Assembly: GCA_015501595.1 (NCBI GenBank)
Contig: JADNRX010000145.1
Location: 61,078 to 125,077 of the forward strand
Direction: 5' to 3'
Origin: Hymenopellis radicata
Taxonomy: Eukaryota > Basidiomycota > Agaricomycetes > Agaricales > Physalacriaceae
DNA: 64,000 bases
Part shown: one piece after another, positions 44,540 to 56,654 of the stretch
How the letters are laid out: the number at the start of each line of letters is the position of its first letter
Numbering within the stretch: the stretch's first letter is position 1
Notes under the pieces: generated by a model
The model's input: the letters and a program-made list of their open reading frames with translations, nothing else
Databases searched by the model: none
What the model was told of the DNA's origin: nothing
Position numbers and translations under genes: made by a program

Positions 44540-46193
44540 ATGCCCGCCTCTGTCCACGACAGCTCCTCCACGGATGACCGCTCTACGACGCGGGACCTAT
44601 CGGACGACGACTTTCCTGATGAAGATGCCGAATCCGACTACCAGAGTTGCGGGTCCTACATTTCAGATGAAGATGAGGAGCACACGGCGGAGGAATATGT
44701 GGATGGGGAGGTTGAGATTTTTCAGTACATGGAAAATCTAGAGAAATGGGAGCCCATTCAAGCAAGGTATGTCACCGGCATTCGCGTCTTTGTAGGAACC
44801 TCTCACAATGATGCTTAGCGACGTGCGAGATCTCGTCGGGGATTCGAGGACCAGTATTGAAGGGATTTCGAGGATTGAGTATGTCCAATGGTTTGATGCA
44901 CTGGTGGACAGTAAAGACCGGTTCCTGGATGCAATAGCTGTACTTGCTGAGACTGTAGGCGGACCTGCAAAAGTGCAGTGGCGTAATATCCTTTTATATC
45001 GGAAAAATCGTGGTGCGGTGAGTATATATCACATTGGGTTGCTTACGTAGGCTGATTTGTAGGAGAACACCTATTTCTTCCTCCTTCAGATCTTGCTCAA
45101 TCTCATCATGTTCGGCAAAGGAGCTTGGAGCGATAACTACTGGTTAAAATTCCATGCAGTCTACATTACCAGTCAAAGAATGTACCACCTCTCCTTCACC
45201 TCCAGTTTGTTTCAGGGAAGGATTCAGCTTGATTGGTCGCCGGACAGACCTTGGAAGGATCTTGCGCAAGTTATGCAGATTGCCCTACCTTACTTCCGGC
45301 AGATGAATGCCCGCATCGACGCGCTCTCCAAGCTTCGGAATGTGGGCTACTCCTCCGATTCCTCTGATTCACCATCGATTTTCGGACCAACAAGCATCGC
45401 GAGCCTCGTCACATGCCTCGACATCGCGGAGAGCGTCGCGAAACTGGTTCCGGTGTTTGGAGCCGTGCTCGAGGGTGTGTGTGGTATCCTTCGGAAGACA
45501 GTCCAAGCCGCAGAGGCAAGTTGCCTTCCGAAGCATATGTGGACTGTTAATTTAATTTGCAACAGGTTGCGCGTGCAGCGCGCGACGAGTGCAAGGCTCT
45601 CGCTGAACATACGGCCTGTATAACACTTGCTATCATCAACGAGATTGGTTCGACATCCAATGAACCTGCGATTTCGAATGCGAATATCTTTGATCTATGC
45701 GTGTAAGTCCCCGTTACTAGACTCAACTGGTATTCTGATGTTAATTGTAGAACCATCGGCGACGTTGAACGAAGAATTACCAAGCTATCGACATATGGGC
45801 GCTTCAAGTACGTTATCGCCCGCGGGAAAATCAACGCCGAAGTCAGGGACCTACGTGTGCGAGTCGACAACGCGCGAATCGCGTTCAAGGTGAGCGTCGT
45901 TGACTCGTAGTTGCTGAAGTAGTCCTCCTGACACCCCTGAAGATTAGAAGTGACATTACAGCAGCGGGGTTACTGTACGACCTCCGCAGGATGCAGACGC
46001 GTCTCGAATCGCGTGTTGAGGATATCTACGTGGGTCAGAAGGCTACACACAACATGTTGCGTACGATTTTGGTGGAGGTCGGTACCGATCTCGATTCTCT
46101 CCAGTCAGCTCGATACTCACCGTCTTGATGCAGGTCAGAGGACGGAGAACCGGAGATGCGTATATCGATGAGGCAGAGCAGGGGAGGATGTGA
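44540..46193 (+). CDS. H6: H-family protein, apparently intact, 440 aa (partner of F-D)
   Basis: Model: exons 44540-44766, 44819-45017, 45090-45515, 45566-45702, 45751-45889, 45943-46077 and 46134-46193; phases agree. Intron 1 GTATGT, intron 3 GCAAGT. N-terminus MPASVHDSSSTDDRSTTRDL keeps T-x-x-D. Core LDIAESVAKLVPVFGAVLEG with a Val for Ala change after it (GVCGILRK). The last exon (RGRRTGDAYIDEAEQGRM) is reached only by removing a 56 bp intron that starts GTCGGT; without this splice the protein stops at SARYSPS soon after exon 6. The same choice exists in H2, H3 and H7. Confidence 0.72.
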
Positions 46194-46239
46194 AGGCTCC
46201 CGGTTTTCTATGATGCGGTAAGAATTTGACCAGGCAATA

Positions 46240-46800
46240 CGACGTCAAAACGCAGATTAAACCTAATGAAATGGGTTGGATTTTTGAACATGCAATGACA
46301 ATGAACCTGGCAAATGCTGCATACCTTGTTCAATGTAATTAGTAAATATCAACACTGCGAATGCGGCCTCAAACAAAGTAGGTACATGTTTCAAACGACT
46401 CTATAGTAGAACTGAGCCCCGACAAGATGAACAAAAGAACGAGAAAGACGCACTTTTTCACAGAAATCCAAGCCACGCTTCTCTAATTCGTAAGATTCCC
46501 TTGGTCGCGTTCCCATCAGATAGAGAAGTCGATTCATCGTTGATCCTGGCGGCGCCGTAGGCGCCGACGCGTCGCTAACACAAAGAATCGGATTGAAGAT
46601 GGAGTGATGGAGGTAAGAAGGTAACCATCAATTGCCTCATTTGGCTGCGTCTATGATCGACATGCTCTCCTTCTTCCCATCATGTCGCGACGCGGCTCCT
46701 CTGCAATTCGACCCTTTTCGCGTTGAATATTTGACTCTTTCAGACATTCGATTAGATCCTGCGGGTCGTATGTGTCAGTACCTTTCGAATGGTCCCCCTC
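46240..46800 (+). repeat. Repeat R3, copy 2
   Basis: Contains GGCGCCGACGCGTCGCTAAC (near 46563), the CCCATC/ATG TCG CG start (MSRRGSSAIRP at 46679) and flanking blocks shared with 40745-41540. Confidence 0.5.
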
Positions 46801-48128
46801 CGCTAAAATCTGACTCTGGCTCTCGGACAATGGAGCGTGTTTGACAATTTGAACTGTCAGAACTTTGGAGAGCACTGTCCGGACGACTCTACACATCGTG
46901 TTTCGATTTCCTTGACGTTCAGCCCATTCTGACCCCGAATTGAGATGTTCTGGGACTCGAAACAGTCAGGATACGCGCTGTGCGGTCGTTTCATTTGCCT
47001 GCCTCGTCAACGCCGTTCTCCACCGAAGCCTAGATGAAAGTTTAGCGCAGGAGACGGAGAGTTTACCAATGATAAACTTGTGCCGTTGACAAGGCACCTT
47101 ATCGTCGCATCGGTGCATCTTGTCACTCTCGTTTTATCGGCAACGGAAGGTGTGTCTTATACAGTCCTCTTGACAATGAAATCTTGTAGCTACCTCGATT
47201 CCGACGGCTGTCCTGAACAGCAAGTCGGACCCGCTTACACTGAACATGCTCAGCACCTTCTGTCTGCTCCAATATTTGGTACGTCAATCTCCCGCATTTA
47301 TGCTGTGGTGTGAGGCTGAGTGAGCCATAGGTATGTAGTACCGACGTTTCATCAGATCTGTCTACGAGGGGAGACATAGAAAGACTTTGGTGAAAAACAT
47401 TTTGCTCATCCTTGTCGAGTCCGGATCGCTGTAATCTTTTGGGTGAGAGATTCATCTCATTTTCATAATCGTCCTCGAATCTCACGCATCGAAGCTTCTG
47501 TTCCTCCTGTCGGTTATTTAGGCGACGGACCATTGTAAGTTTGTCAGACTGAGGCACGAGGGAGGGCAAACTGAGGTCTTCGGACACGTAAGTGATGCGA
47601 TCAATTTCTTTCTCTTCCGCTCCTCCATCACGGTCGTCGTCGCGTCAGAGAAAGTCGGGCGCGCTGACTCGACGGCGGTCAGCTGGCACCCGCAGCTTTG
47701 TTTTTTCCATTTCTAGTGGCCTCGATGTTTTTGGCCACTCTCTCGACTTTCTGGACTTCGGCTCGATGGAGCGGTTTTTGCGGTGACAGCACCCGGCGGT
47801 GCTTCCTAGGCCAATTTCGGGGCTGCGGCGATTGCGACGCGTCGTAAGCATACCTACTCCTTCTCTAGTGGGTGTCTGCAATCGCCCGCTACTCGCTGAT
47901 TTTTGCAGTCTCGGAACGCCTATCTTGTTTTGTCACCGCGCTACACGTGCATTGCCATCGCGCGCGCTCGCCGCTGCTTTCTCCGCCCCGCTACCACTGC
48001 TGCCGACACGGACCACTTTGCTACCGCTTCATATGTTGGCAGTGGTGACTGCTGCTACTTTCGCTACGCTACGCTTGTCGCTACTTTCATGTATGGCAAT
48101 GCACTTTGCTACCTTTTCCTGCATTCCC
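46801..48128. other. No supported gene
   Basis: A 154-codon minus frame at 47123-47587 (MSEDLSLPSLVPQSDKLTMV) has a protein-like charge mix but no splice context or relative in the window. From about 47590 the base composition changes (C/T-rich, GCTACxx motifs), which leads into the minisatellite and may mark a separate insertion. Confidence 0.35.
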
Positions 48129-48313
48129 GTGTATTTGTGTGGCCGGGACACACAACGCTATGCAACTGCTATGTTTTCGCGACACGGTACTGCTACCTGT
48201 TCGCATCCCGTGTATTCTGTGGCCGGGACACAGTGCTATGCAACTGCTATGTTTTCGCGACACGGTACTGCCACCTGTTCGCATCCCGTGTATTCTGTGG
48301 CCGGGACACATGC
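48129..48313. repeat. ~80 bp minisatellite, 2.3 units
   Basis: Units start at 48129, 48210 and 48288 (81 bp, 78 bp and a partial one), each beginning GTGTATT and containing GTGGCCGGGACACA and TGTTTTCGCGACACGGTACT. Units 1 and 2 differ at a few positions. The repeats are in-frame open by chance in two frames; no protein is implied. Confidence 0.85.
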
Positions 48314-48560
48314 TACACTTACTGCTACGTGAGTGGTACGATGCAGTCCCTTCAGGCCCTTCGTGTTTGGGTATCTGTACCACTCACTTTGCAGGGAGAT
48401 TCCATCCTCACCAGCCCGCCGGATGCGTCGCTGCGCTCCTTCGGGTTTGGGTATCGCGGCTGACTGCCTCAACCGGAGTCTCCCTGTCGGGGCCCAGGGC
48501 ATCCCCTGCGGGGTGCCCTCCCCATAACCTGCTACATGCTGTCCCATGTTATGTGTTATT

Positions 48561-48586
48561 ATGCACTGGTATTGCTACCAGTGCAT
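48561..48586. repeat. Perfect 11+11 bp hairpin
   Basis: ATGCACTGGTA / TACCAGTGCAT with loop TTGC. Another inverted pair, GTGAGTGGTAC and GTACCACTCAC, stands near 48328-48388. Both border a G/C-rich tract (about 48480-48530). Confidence 0.7.
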
Positions 48587-48984
48587 AGCATTTCATCTTA
48601 AGCATCCAACAGTGTCTAAAGATTGGGATATAGCCTTGGTCTGGAGTACTTCATGCCTCATTTCTCGGTACATATTCTGCTTCAATCGTCAACGTAGCTG
48701 ATCCCGAACGCTTTGACAGGGGATATATGTTTCGGCTATCATCCTGGTCGCGGCGCTATCCAACTCATCCTCCCCTGTTGTGGGCGTAGGCATGCATCGC
48801 CGGCGTGACCTTAGACCAAATGCACTTCGCACCGCTAGTGGGATCCTAGTTCGACACATCTGATCCGGAGTCTAGCAATACCTTCCGTCCAGTCAATTTC
48901 GCCATCCTACAGGACTTGGAGGGCCGACGTCGACAGCCACGCCAGCTCATTTGGTTTATCCAGTAGGAGGAAAGTAGCAACGCG

Positions 48985-49106
48985 TACCTATACACGTGAC
49001 AAGCGCGCTGCTTAAAATTTGTCCGGCGGTTCCGGGTCTGGTCATCCTGCCACCATCAACCCGCCCTCGCGCGTCGCCTTTCGCGTTTTCCGCCTCCATC
49101 ACCAAT
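48985..49106 (+). promoter_or_regulatory. Duplicate of the C2H2 gene promoter, fused to F-E
   Basis: This segment repeats, in the opposite strand sense, the promoter and 5' end of the zinc-finger gene (60285-60405): CTATACACGTGACAAGCGCG, TTAAAATTTGTCC, GGTTCCGGG, CATCCTGCCACCA and CCCGCCCTCGCGCGTCGCC are shared with only a few changes. It includes the CACGTG E-box (48993-48998). At about 49107 it switches to F-gene sequence. Confidence 0.85.
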
Positions 49107-49731
49107 GGTACAAGTTTCCAAGTCAGGTAGTCGAATGTACCAGATTGCTGTCTTTGTGCGTACTTTCTCTTCCCTCGATGTTATCTATTAACCGCTTCTT
49201 CAGGCCTGTTCGCCGTCTCTATACGGCAAGCGCTTTTCATCGCGCCTTGCTCCCACACATTCCACGACAAATGCATTCGGCCGTTGCTAGGGAACCACCA
49301 TCCTGCGTTTACTTGTCCGCTGTGCCGAACGTTTTCAGACCTTGAGGAGGACGTCGAGGTAGGCCTCTATGCTCTTTGAATATTCTCAAAAGCTGAACAT
49401 TTCTATCAGGTGAGGAAGAAGCTCTAGACTCCGACGCAGACGACGAGACCTACAGGCCCGCTGTGCTTTCAACGGCAGCAAAGAATAAGCGACGTCAGGA
49501 ATACCGTGAGCGAGACGCAGGGGCAGAGTCCGCGGTTGAAGTTGAGGGTGTGCGGGTCGGCGTCGCAGCAGGCATGGAAAGGGAGGCGGCAGACACGGAC
49601 ACGGACACGGAGGAGCTGGCGATAGATATCACGCACCCCCGAGTTCACATCTGGTTTGGAGGAGGCGATACACGTGGCTGATGAAGAGAGAGTGCTGAAT
49701 GTGAACGAGATGGAGGTCAAGCGATTTGTGC
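49107..49731 (+). pseudogene. F-E: 5'-truncated FHA-RING ligase with an intact RING (partner of H7)
   Basis: Starts within F exon 2 (VQVSKSG-like) with the N-terminus and FHA domain absent. The exon 2/exon 3 splice signals are kept (T|GTGCGT...TTCAG|GC), and joining gives DCCLC then LFAVSIRQALFIAPCSHTFH and DKCIRPLLGNHHPAFTCPLC, a complete RING-H2. Exon 4 has lost a few bases and drifts: it is open to GGGDTRG at 49681 in one frame while the original end (DEERVLNVNEMEVK) lies in another. With the zinc-finger promoter in front, this could be transcribed as a RING-only protein. Confidence 0.8.
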
Positions 49732-50130
49732 CTGAAGAAGGTGTTTCACTGTGGCACTTGCGCCGCTGTCAACTATTACGTTCATACGGCCTCGGTGGCG
49801 AAGGTTGTCCAATAAACTCGTTGTTCGCTGTCCTCGATGACCCTGGATACAAACTACACAGTCTTGCCCTCTTCCTAGAAATCCACTACTGCCGTTTTCA
49901 ATGCGAGGCGTCATACGTCCACAGATAATGCAATGTCGGAAATACTGTTTATGTTCTCAATTGGGTTGCTTCTCCGACGCCAGCATTACGAAGTGGCGCA
50001 CTTACCGGATTCATCATGGACGGGATGCCATCACATACAGCAATGTCAATGAATCCTGTGCCGGTCCGAGCACTGGATACGTGGATGATCCGGCGTCAAA
50101 TGCATTCCTTCGCTGCCTCTTACCCTCATC

Positions 50131-51744
50131 ATGCCCGCCCATGATATCTCCGCCACGGATGACCGCTCGACGGCTCGGGATGTATCTGACGACGACCGCC
50201 CTGATGAAGATGCTGAATCCGACTACCAGAGTTGCGGGTCCAACATTTCAGATGAAGAGGAGGAGCGCCCGGACGATCGTGTGGATGAGGAGCTTGAGAT
50301 TCTTCGCTTCAATCAGGGTACATGGGAGCCCTTCCAGGCAAGGCATGTCACCGCCATTTGCGTCACAGTGGTATGAACCTCTCACAATGATGCTTAGCGA
50401 CGTGCAATATCGTGTCGGGGCTTCAATGACCAGTACAGAATGGATTTCGCTAATTGAGTCCAAGGAGCGGTCTGACGCACTCCAGGAGAGGAAAGAGATG
50501 TGCCTGGATGCAGTGTCTGTACTTGCCGAGACTGTACATGGAAGAGAGGAGTGGCGTCCAATACTTGCAAATCGCTCGGTGAGTATATATCATGTCGGGT
50601 TGCTTGTGTAGTCTCATTTGTAGAGGGGCAACTATTTCTTCGACCTTCAGGTCTTGGTCGTTCTCTTCAGCCAGGGACCTTGGACAGACATACGGGGGTT
50701 GGAATTCCGTATACTCCGCATTCCCAGTCAAGAAATGATTCAATACTCCTTCACCTCCAGGTTGTTTCCAGGAAGAATTTACTTTGATTGGTCGCTGGAT
50801 AGACCTTCAAAGGATCTTGCGGAAGTCATGCGGATTGCCCTCCCGTACTTCAGGGAGATGAACGATCGCAACGATGCACTGTCCAAACTTCGCAGTGTGG
50901 GCTACTCCTCCTCTTCCTCCGATTCGCCATCGATTTTTGGACCAACAAACATGGCGAACATCGTCACATGCCTTGACATCGGGGAGAGTGTCGCGAAACT
51001 GGTTCCGGTGTTTGGACCTGTGCTCGAGGGCGCGTGTGGAATCCTGCGGAAGACTATCAACGCTGCAGAGGCAAGTAACCTTCCGAAGTATATACTTACC
51101 GCTAATCTGACTTGCAATAGGTTGCACGTGCAGCCCGCGACGAGTGCAAGGCTCTCGCTGAACATACAGCCTGTATAACACTTGCTATCATCAACGAGAT
51201 TGGTTCGACATCCAATGAACCTGCGATTTCGAATGCGAATATCTTCGACCTCTGCGTGTAAGTCCCCGTTACTAGACTCAACTGGTAGTATGTCTGATGT
51301 TCCTCATAGAACGATTGGTGAGGTCGAACGAAGAATTCAAGGTCTATCAAGACTTGGTCGCTTCAAATACTTGACGACGCGGGGGAAAATCGGTGATGAA
51401 GTCAAAGACCTACGTGTCCGAGTCGACAATGCGCGAATCGCGTTCAACGTGAGCGTCGTAGTAGTTGCTGAAATAGTCCTCCTAACAGCCCCGAAGATTA
51501 GAAGCGACATTACAACGGCGGGGTTACTGTACGACCTCCGCAGGATGCAGACGCGTCTCGAGTCGCGTGTTGAGGATATCTACGTGGGTCAGAAGGCTAC
51601 ACACAACATGTTGCGGACGATTCTGGTGGAGGTCGGTCGGTACCCATCTCTCCAGTCAACTCGATACTCACTTTCTTGACGCAGGTTCAAGGACGTAGAA
51701 CCGGAGACGCGTATATTGATGAGACAGAGGAGGGGCCGATGTGA
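50131..51744 (+). CDS. H7: H-family protein, apparently intact, 427 aa (partner of F-E)
   Basis: Model: exons 50131-50342, 50398-50578, 50651-51070, 51121-51257, 51310-51448, 51497-51631 and 51685-51744; phases agree. Introns 1 and 3 have GC donors (GCATGT, GCAAGT). The N-terminus is shorter (MPAHDISATDDRSTARD) but keeps T-x-x-D. Exon 2 is 18 bp shorter than in the relatives. The core LDIGESVAKLVPVFGPVLEG has Ala to Gly and Ala to Pro changes. The end is RGRRTGDAYIDETE-like (QGRRTGDAYIDETEEGPM). Intron 5 is also open in frame, so a longer isoform could be made. Confidence 0.72.
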
Positions 51745-54600
51745 AGGCTCCCGATTTTCTATATCTTGATACAATGGGCACCACAGGTTGATGCGGTAAG
51801 AGTCTGAGCAGGCAATACGACGTCAATATTCATCCGTGTGAGAAGATACACCAACGTGGGTATCTAAGAGCCGGGAATAAAGAAGAAGATATCAGATACC
51901 AGAAGGAGCCAAGTAGATACGAGCATAGTCTGATACGGAGAACATGGTCGTAATGACGGCAATCAGACTAGGACTGGCGTATTTGATATCTCGAGAGAAT
52001 ACACAGGCCGCCGTGCTCTGAAGCTACAGAAATCGTCCTAGAACGACGACCCAAAAGTTGGATATGTTATACTAAATGGTTGAGACTTACCTCGGCGACG
52101 GGCTGGCGCTCTCTGGAAAGAATTCAGCCGTGATGGATCATGGGCGACATCACCGGCTGTCAAGATTGTCCCGCCTGAAGGATGTATCAGTAAGCTCCAT
52201 GTAATGCGGCGGAAGTACCGCAGCTCACTGCTATTCAACCGAAATCCAGGTACTGAATCGAGTTGTAGGTCTAGCAAGCGCAGCAGACTGAGGTCACGTA
52301 CAATAGAAGCCGTTATGCGAGCAGCGAGAGGGCTGCACAGCGAGCTCAACGGCGGGATCCTAGGCGAAGCAGATGATGAGACGGCGACCTATTAGCGATG
52401 GGTCCAGGAAGGCAAAAGTAAAATTGAAGTGTGGCGTAAACTTCGGGTTAGACGTCACTATCACCGCAGTGAAAACGCGAGCGCAGGGGCGAAAAGACCG
52501 CTGTCCACCACGTTCAACTTCATCGATAAAGTAGCCCGGGAATCCAGGTAGATCAACCTAACAAACCTTAGGAAGTTAACCACCTAAACATCCTAATTCG
52601 TTTGGTAGACTCGAAGCTAGCAAGATTCGGATCGCCATTAAAGGCGAGAAATGTTCGTAGAGAAGTAATTGCAGGAAGTAATTAAATCAGGTCAGGATTG
52701 ACCGTAGCGAAGATTCACACTTTTTTCGCAGAAAAAAAGCCGGAGTCGTCTCAAAACGAGGCGTCGTTCCTGACGTTCTTTCAACGTCGGAGGCAGCGGC
52801 GAAGCCGGCTCGACTAATGGAAAGGGATGAGCACAAGCATGCAGCAGAATATGAAGCGACACGTACGTCTTTCATGGAAAGGCAGATTAAATCTAATGAA
52901 ATGGCATCAGATTGACCGCAAACGCCCACCTTGTCGCCTAGACAAAAAGCTGGTCTCGCGAAGACAACTACGCCCGTCCTGGAGTCAGATATCCGTCTCC
53001 ATGGTAACACAACAATTCCTCTAGATGCAGGCAGCCTGTCCAGGTGCTGCGTTTTCGAATGCCCTGTCTTCTTCGTTAATGCAAGTCCAAGCACTGAGGA
53101 TGAAAGAAAACCCACGGAATAAACGCCCGCATTTCGCATGAATCTACGGCGATACTGAGCTGGAAATAAACGAAGACAAAGAAAGAAAAAAGCACTTTTC
53201 GCGAAAAATTCAAGTCTGACCAGGGACGCCATCCACACTTCGCAAATTCGCAAAGTTCCATTGGTCGCGCTTCCAGCAGATAGAGACGTCGATTCATCGT
53301 TGATTCTGGCGGCGCCTACGACGCGTCGCTGACACAAAGAATCGGATTTGAGGATGAAGGTGATGGCGGTAAGAAGGAACCATCACGTTGCCGCATTTGG
53401 CCGCCATCTATGATCGACATGCTCTCCCTCTTCCCATCATGTCGCGCCACGGCTCCTCTGCAATTCGACCCTTCTCCTATTGAAGTTCGGGTTCTTTCCA
53501 CGTCTTATGTGGGTCCTTGATTGTTAGTTCCTCTTACTGGTGCCGAATATGACACGACGCACCTCGTCAATCCTCTCTTGTCGTTCCTCCCTCTTGGAAA
53601 TCCAAACCCGAATTGAGCGCCTCTCGCTCATGGCGCTGGGTCGTCCTGGCCCATATCTGGTGATGTTAACGACTTGTAGGACACAAATCAGCCGTGAAAT
53701 TTGTGGAAGCGTTCAACACGCACCTTCTCCTCTTCGGGCTTGTCCATATTCTGGTGCTGAATCTCGACGAATTCAGGCGATATGATAACATGTGGGACTC
53801 TCAGAACTTTGCCCGCGCACGGCTTGGACGATGTTACGCACCTTGACTGGACTTCTCTGTCCTTCTCTAAATTCTGACATCGGATCTTGGCGAATCGAGC
53901 GCCTACAATTGGACGGGCAGCACGGATTCTTCCTGGATTTGATCTGGACTATTCTTGTATGCGCATCCACTACGAGGCCCGTCTAATGTTTCCCCCGACG
54001 ACCTAGGAGAAGGTAACGGGGTACTCACCTAATGATTTTGCGACTGAATGATTCATAGGCGCCAGATATACGACGCATGAGCTCCCGGACGACAACGGTG
54101 ACGAAATGGGATGCTCCATCGTTGAACAATGGAACACGACGAGACGGGTAATTCGACGTCAATAGTCGCCCGGTTTGGCGGGAATACTACTTATGTGCTC
54201 TCACATGGAGAGCTGTAGGTCAATGGAGATTGTTCATCGCTGCAGCACTGGGGAGATGATAGGTTTTTATCGCACATTTTGCTTTGAGATAACTTGGACA
54301 GATTGCCGACCCGCCATTTCGGCCATCCAAGGGTCACATTGGACCTCCCGTGCCCACATTGGCGTACGGACTCATGTGGGGATCTGATCGGCGACAGGAT
54401 TATGGACTCACAGGTATCTTACTCCACAGCTTCTCCGTCGCCGCGTAACTTATCAGGCTCTCATCTATACTGTGCTGTCTGTACTTCGCTTCGTGTATTT
54501 CTCGTACGTGTGTCGCGACTTCAAATAATGATTGGTTGCTTCGTTCAGAACTTCGTTCACGGTTAAGAAGTCGGTCAAGCTTCTGAAGCGCTGATGCGGC
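51745..54600. other. No supported gene; contains repeat R3, copy 3
   Basis: Starts with the H 3' flank. R3 lies at about 52810-53600 (GCGCCTACGACGCGTCGCTG, MSRHGSSAIRP at 53439, ATATGACACGACGCAC at 53546). A 216-codon minus frame at 52687-53337 crosses the repeat and is judged to be chance. No F copy was found upstream of H8. Confidence 0.45.
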
Positions 54601-54818
54601 GATGTTATGAGGAGCCTCAACAGTGTTTATCGTTGAAATTGGGTCACTTTCTTCACGCGTTGGATCGGCACGAAGGCTGTTCCGGAGTCTTGCACATTCC
54701 GGATTCGTTTTGCACGGGATGCCATCGGATACAGCAATGCCAATGAATGCTGTGCCGGTCCGAGCACAGGACGTATTGTGGCATCAACAGCATTCTTTCG
54801 CTGCCTCTTACCCTCATC

Positions 54819-56364
54819 ATGCCCGCCTCTGCCCACGACAGCTCCTGCACGGATGACCGCTCTACGACGCGGGACGTCTCTCACGACTACTTCTCTGATG
54901 AAGATGCCGATTCCGACTACCAGAGTTGCGAGTCCTACATTTCGAATGAAGATGAGGAGCGCACGGCGGAGGATGAGGAGCTTGAGATTATTCAATGGAT
55001 AAATGGTAAATGGGAGCCCATTCAAGCAAGGTATGTCGCCGCCATTTACATGATGGTGTGAACCTCTCACAATGATGCTTAGCGACATGGAAGATCGTGT
55101 CGGGGCTTCGATGACCAGTAGTGAATGGATTCCGAGTATTGAGTATGAGCAATGGTTTGATGCACGGGTGGAAGGTACAGAGAGGTGCCTGGATGCCATA
55201 GCTGTACTTGCTGAGACTGTAGGTGGACCTGCAAGAGTGTGGTGGCATAACATACTTTCAGAACAGGAAAAGAATGGCCCGGTGAGTATATATCACATTG
55301 GGTTGCTTATGTAGTCTGATTTGTAGAGGTTCAATTATTTCTTGAACCTTCAGGCCTTGGTCTTTCTCATCATGTCCAGCAAAGGAGCCTGGCCCGATAC
55401 CTACTGCTGGAAATTTCATACGCTCTACATTCCCAGTCAAGAAATATGCCACTACTCCTTGACCTCTAGCTTCTTTGAGGGAAGAATTCTGTTCGATTGG
55501 TCTATGGACAGACCTTCGAAGGATCTTGCGGAAGTCATGCGGATTACTACCCTCCCGTACTTTCGGGAGATGAATGCTCGCATTGACGCGCTGTCCAAGC
55601 TTCGGAATGTGGGCTACTCCTCCTCTTCCTCTGATTCAGCATCGATTTTCGGACCAACAAACATGGCGAACCTCATGACATGCCTCGACATTGCGGAGAG
55701 TGTCGCGAAATTGGTTCCGGTTTTTGGAGATGTGCTTGAGGGCGCGTGTGGAATCCTGCGGAAGACGGTGCAGGCTGCAGAAGTGAGTACTGTTCTGTAG
55801 TGCGCACGGCGGTGTCCAACTGATTTCTTTCTAGAACGCTCGAAGCGCTCGCAACGAATGCCGGGCTCTCGCAGAGCACACAGCCACCATCACGCTTGCT
55901 ATCTTGAACGAGATTGGACCCGCGTCTACACTCAGCGGTGCTGATATTAACAGAATTTCTGATCTTCGAGAGTAGGTCGAGACATCTCCTCCGTCATTCA
56001 ACGCTAACTCGCTTCAATCACAGAACCATTAAGATTGTGGATTCCAGAGTCCAGAGTCTCTCGAAGCTCGGGCGGCTGAGGTACTTTGCCAGTGCCTCAC
56101 GCGGACGAATCACTGCCGAGGTTATGGAGCTCCGTTCCCGAGTGGACAATGCCCGCATCGCGTTCAACGTGTGCTCGTTACATATTTGATGTGTACCGCT
56201 ACTAATGAGCTTAGTAGATTCGAAGTGATATCTCAACAATGCGATTACTGTACTATTACGACCGTAAGTTCACGTCACACGTCACAAGGCCTCCTTATCT
56301 CTTGATCGGACACCGAAAAACGCCTCTGATCACTTATCGGGTGTGGGAAGCTGAAAAAAATTAA
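54819..56364 (+). CDS. H8: H-family protein, C-terminus replaced by a MITE, 422 aa
   Basis: Model: exons 54819-55030, 55083-55281, 55354-55782, 55835-55971, 56024-56168 and 56218-56364. Intron 3 has an ordinary GTGAGT donor, unlike the GC donors of the other copies. Exons 1-3 are nearly identical to H5; exon 3 has one extra codon and exon 5 two. In exon 6, after MRLL, a 149 bp MITE adds about 35 foreign residues and a TAA at 56362. The displaced original end (MMQTRLASRVDDIYDGQQTT to GHRTGHAYVEEAN, 56414-56602) lies beyond it. The acidic N-terminus with TTRD and the helical core remain, so a shortened protein could still be made. Confidence 0.65.
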
Positions 56365-56396
56365 ATATTTGTGAACATGCGGTCGTAATAGTACAG
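56248..56396. mobile_element. MITE 1 (149 bp) in exon 6 of H8, TA target duplication
   Basis: Ends CTGTACTATTACGACCG and its perfect reverse complement, flanked by TA on both sides (56246-56247 and 56397-56398). Removing the element and one TA gives the H5-like reading CGATTACTAACCGACC. TA duplication and short inverted ends suggest a Tc1/mariner-type non-autonomous element. Confidence 0.9.
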
Positions 56397-56654
56397 TACT
56401 AACCGACCTGAAAATGATGCAGACACGTCTCGCATCGCGTGTGGACGACATCTATGACGGCCAACAGACGACACACCACATGTTGCATACGATTCTGGTG
56501 GAGGTCGGTACTGATCTCACTGGGCAGCTCGATACTCACACAGTCTTGGTGCAGGTTCGAGGACATAGAACCGGACACGCGTATGTCGAGGAGGCAAATT
56601 GAGGACGGGTATGAAGGTCCTGGAGGGTAATACTGTTGATCCACTGGTTTGTTT

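Noticed and set aside
47123..47587. 154-codon minus frame as a gene
   Set aside because: Charge pattern is protein-like, but there is no homologue in the window, no intron context and a neighbouring change in base composition; left unassigned.
48129..48313. CRISPR-like repeat spacing
   Set aside because: Units are contiguous without unique spacers, and the host is a eukaryote.
47799..48463. Overlapping long plus-strand frames (177, 186 and 160 codons)
   Set aside because: They are open because the minisatellite units have lengths and content that avoid stops; the translations are repetitive and unrelated to any family.
52687..53337. 216-codon minus-strand frame
   Set aside because: It runs antisense over repeat R3; the other R3 copies do not keep it open, and the composition is not protein-like.
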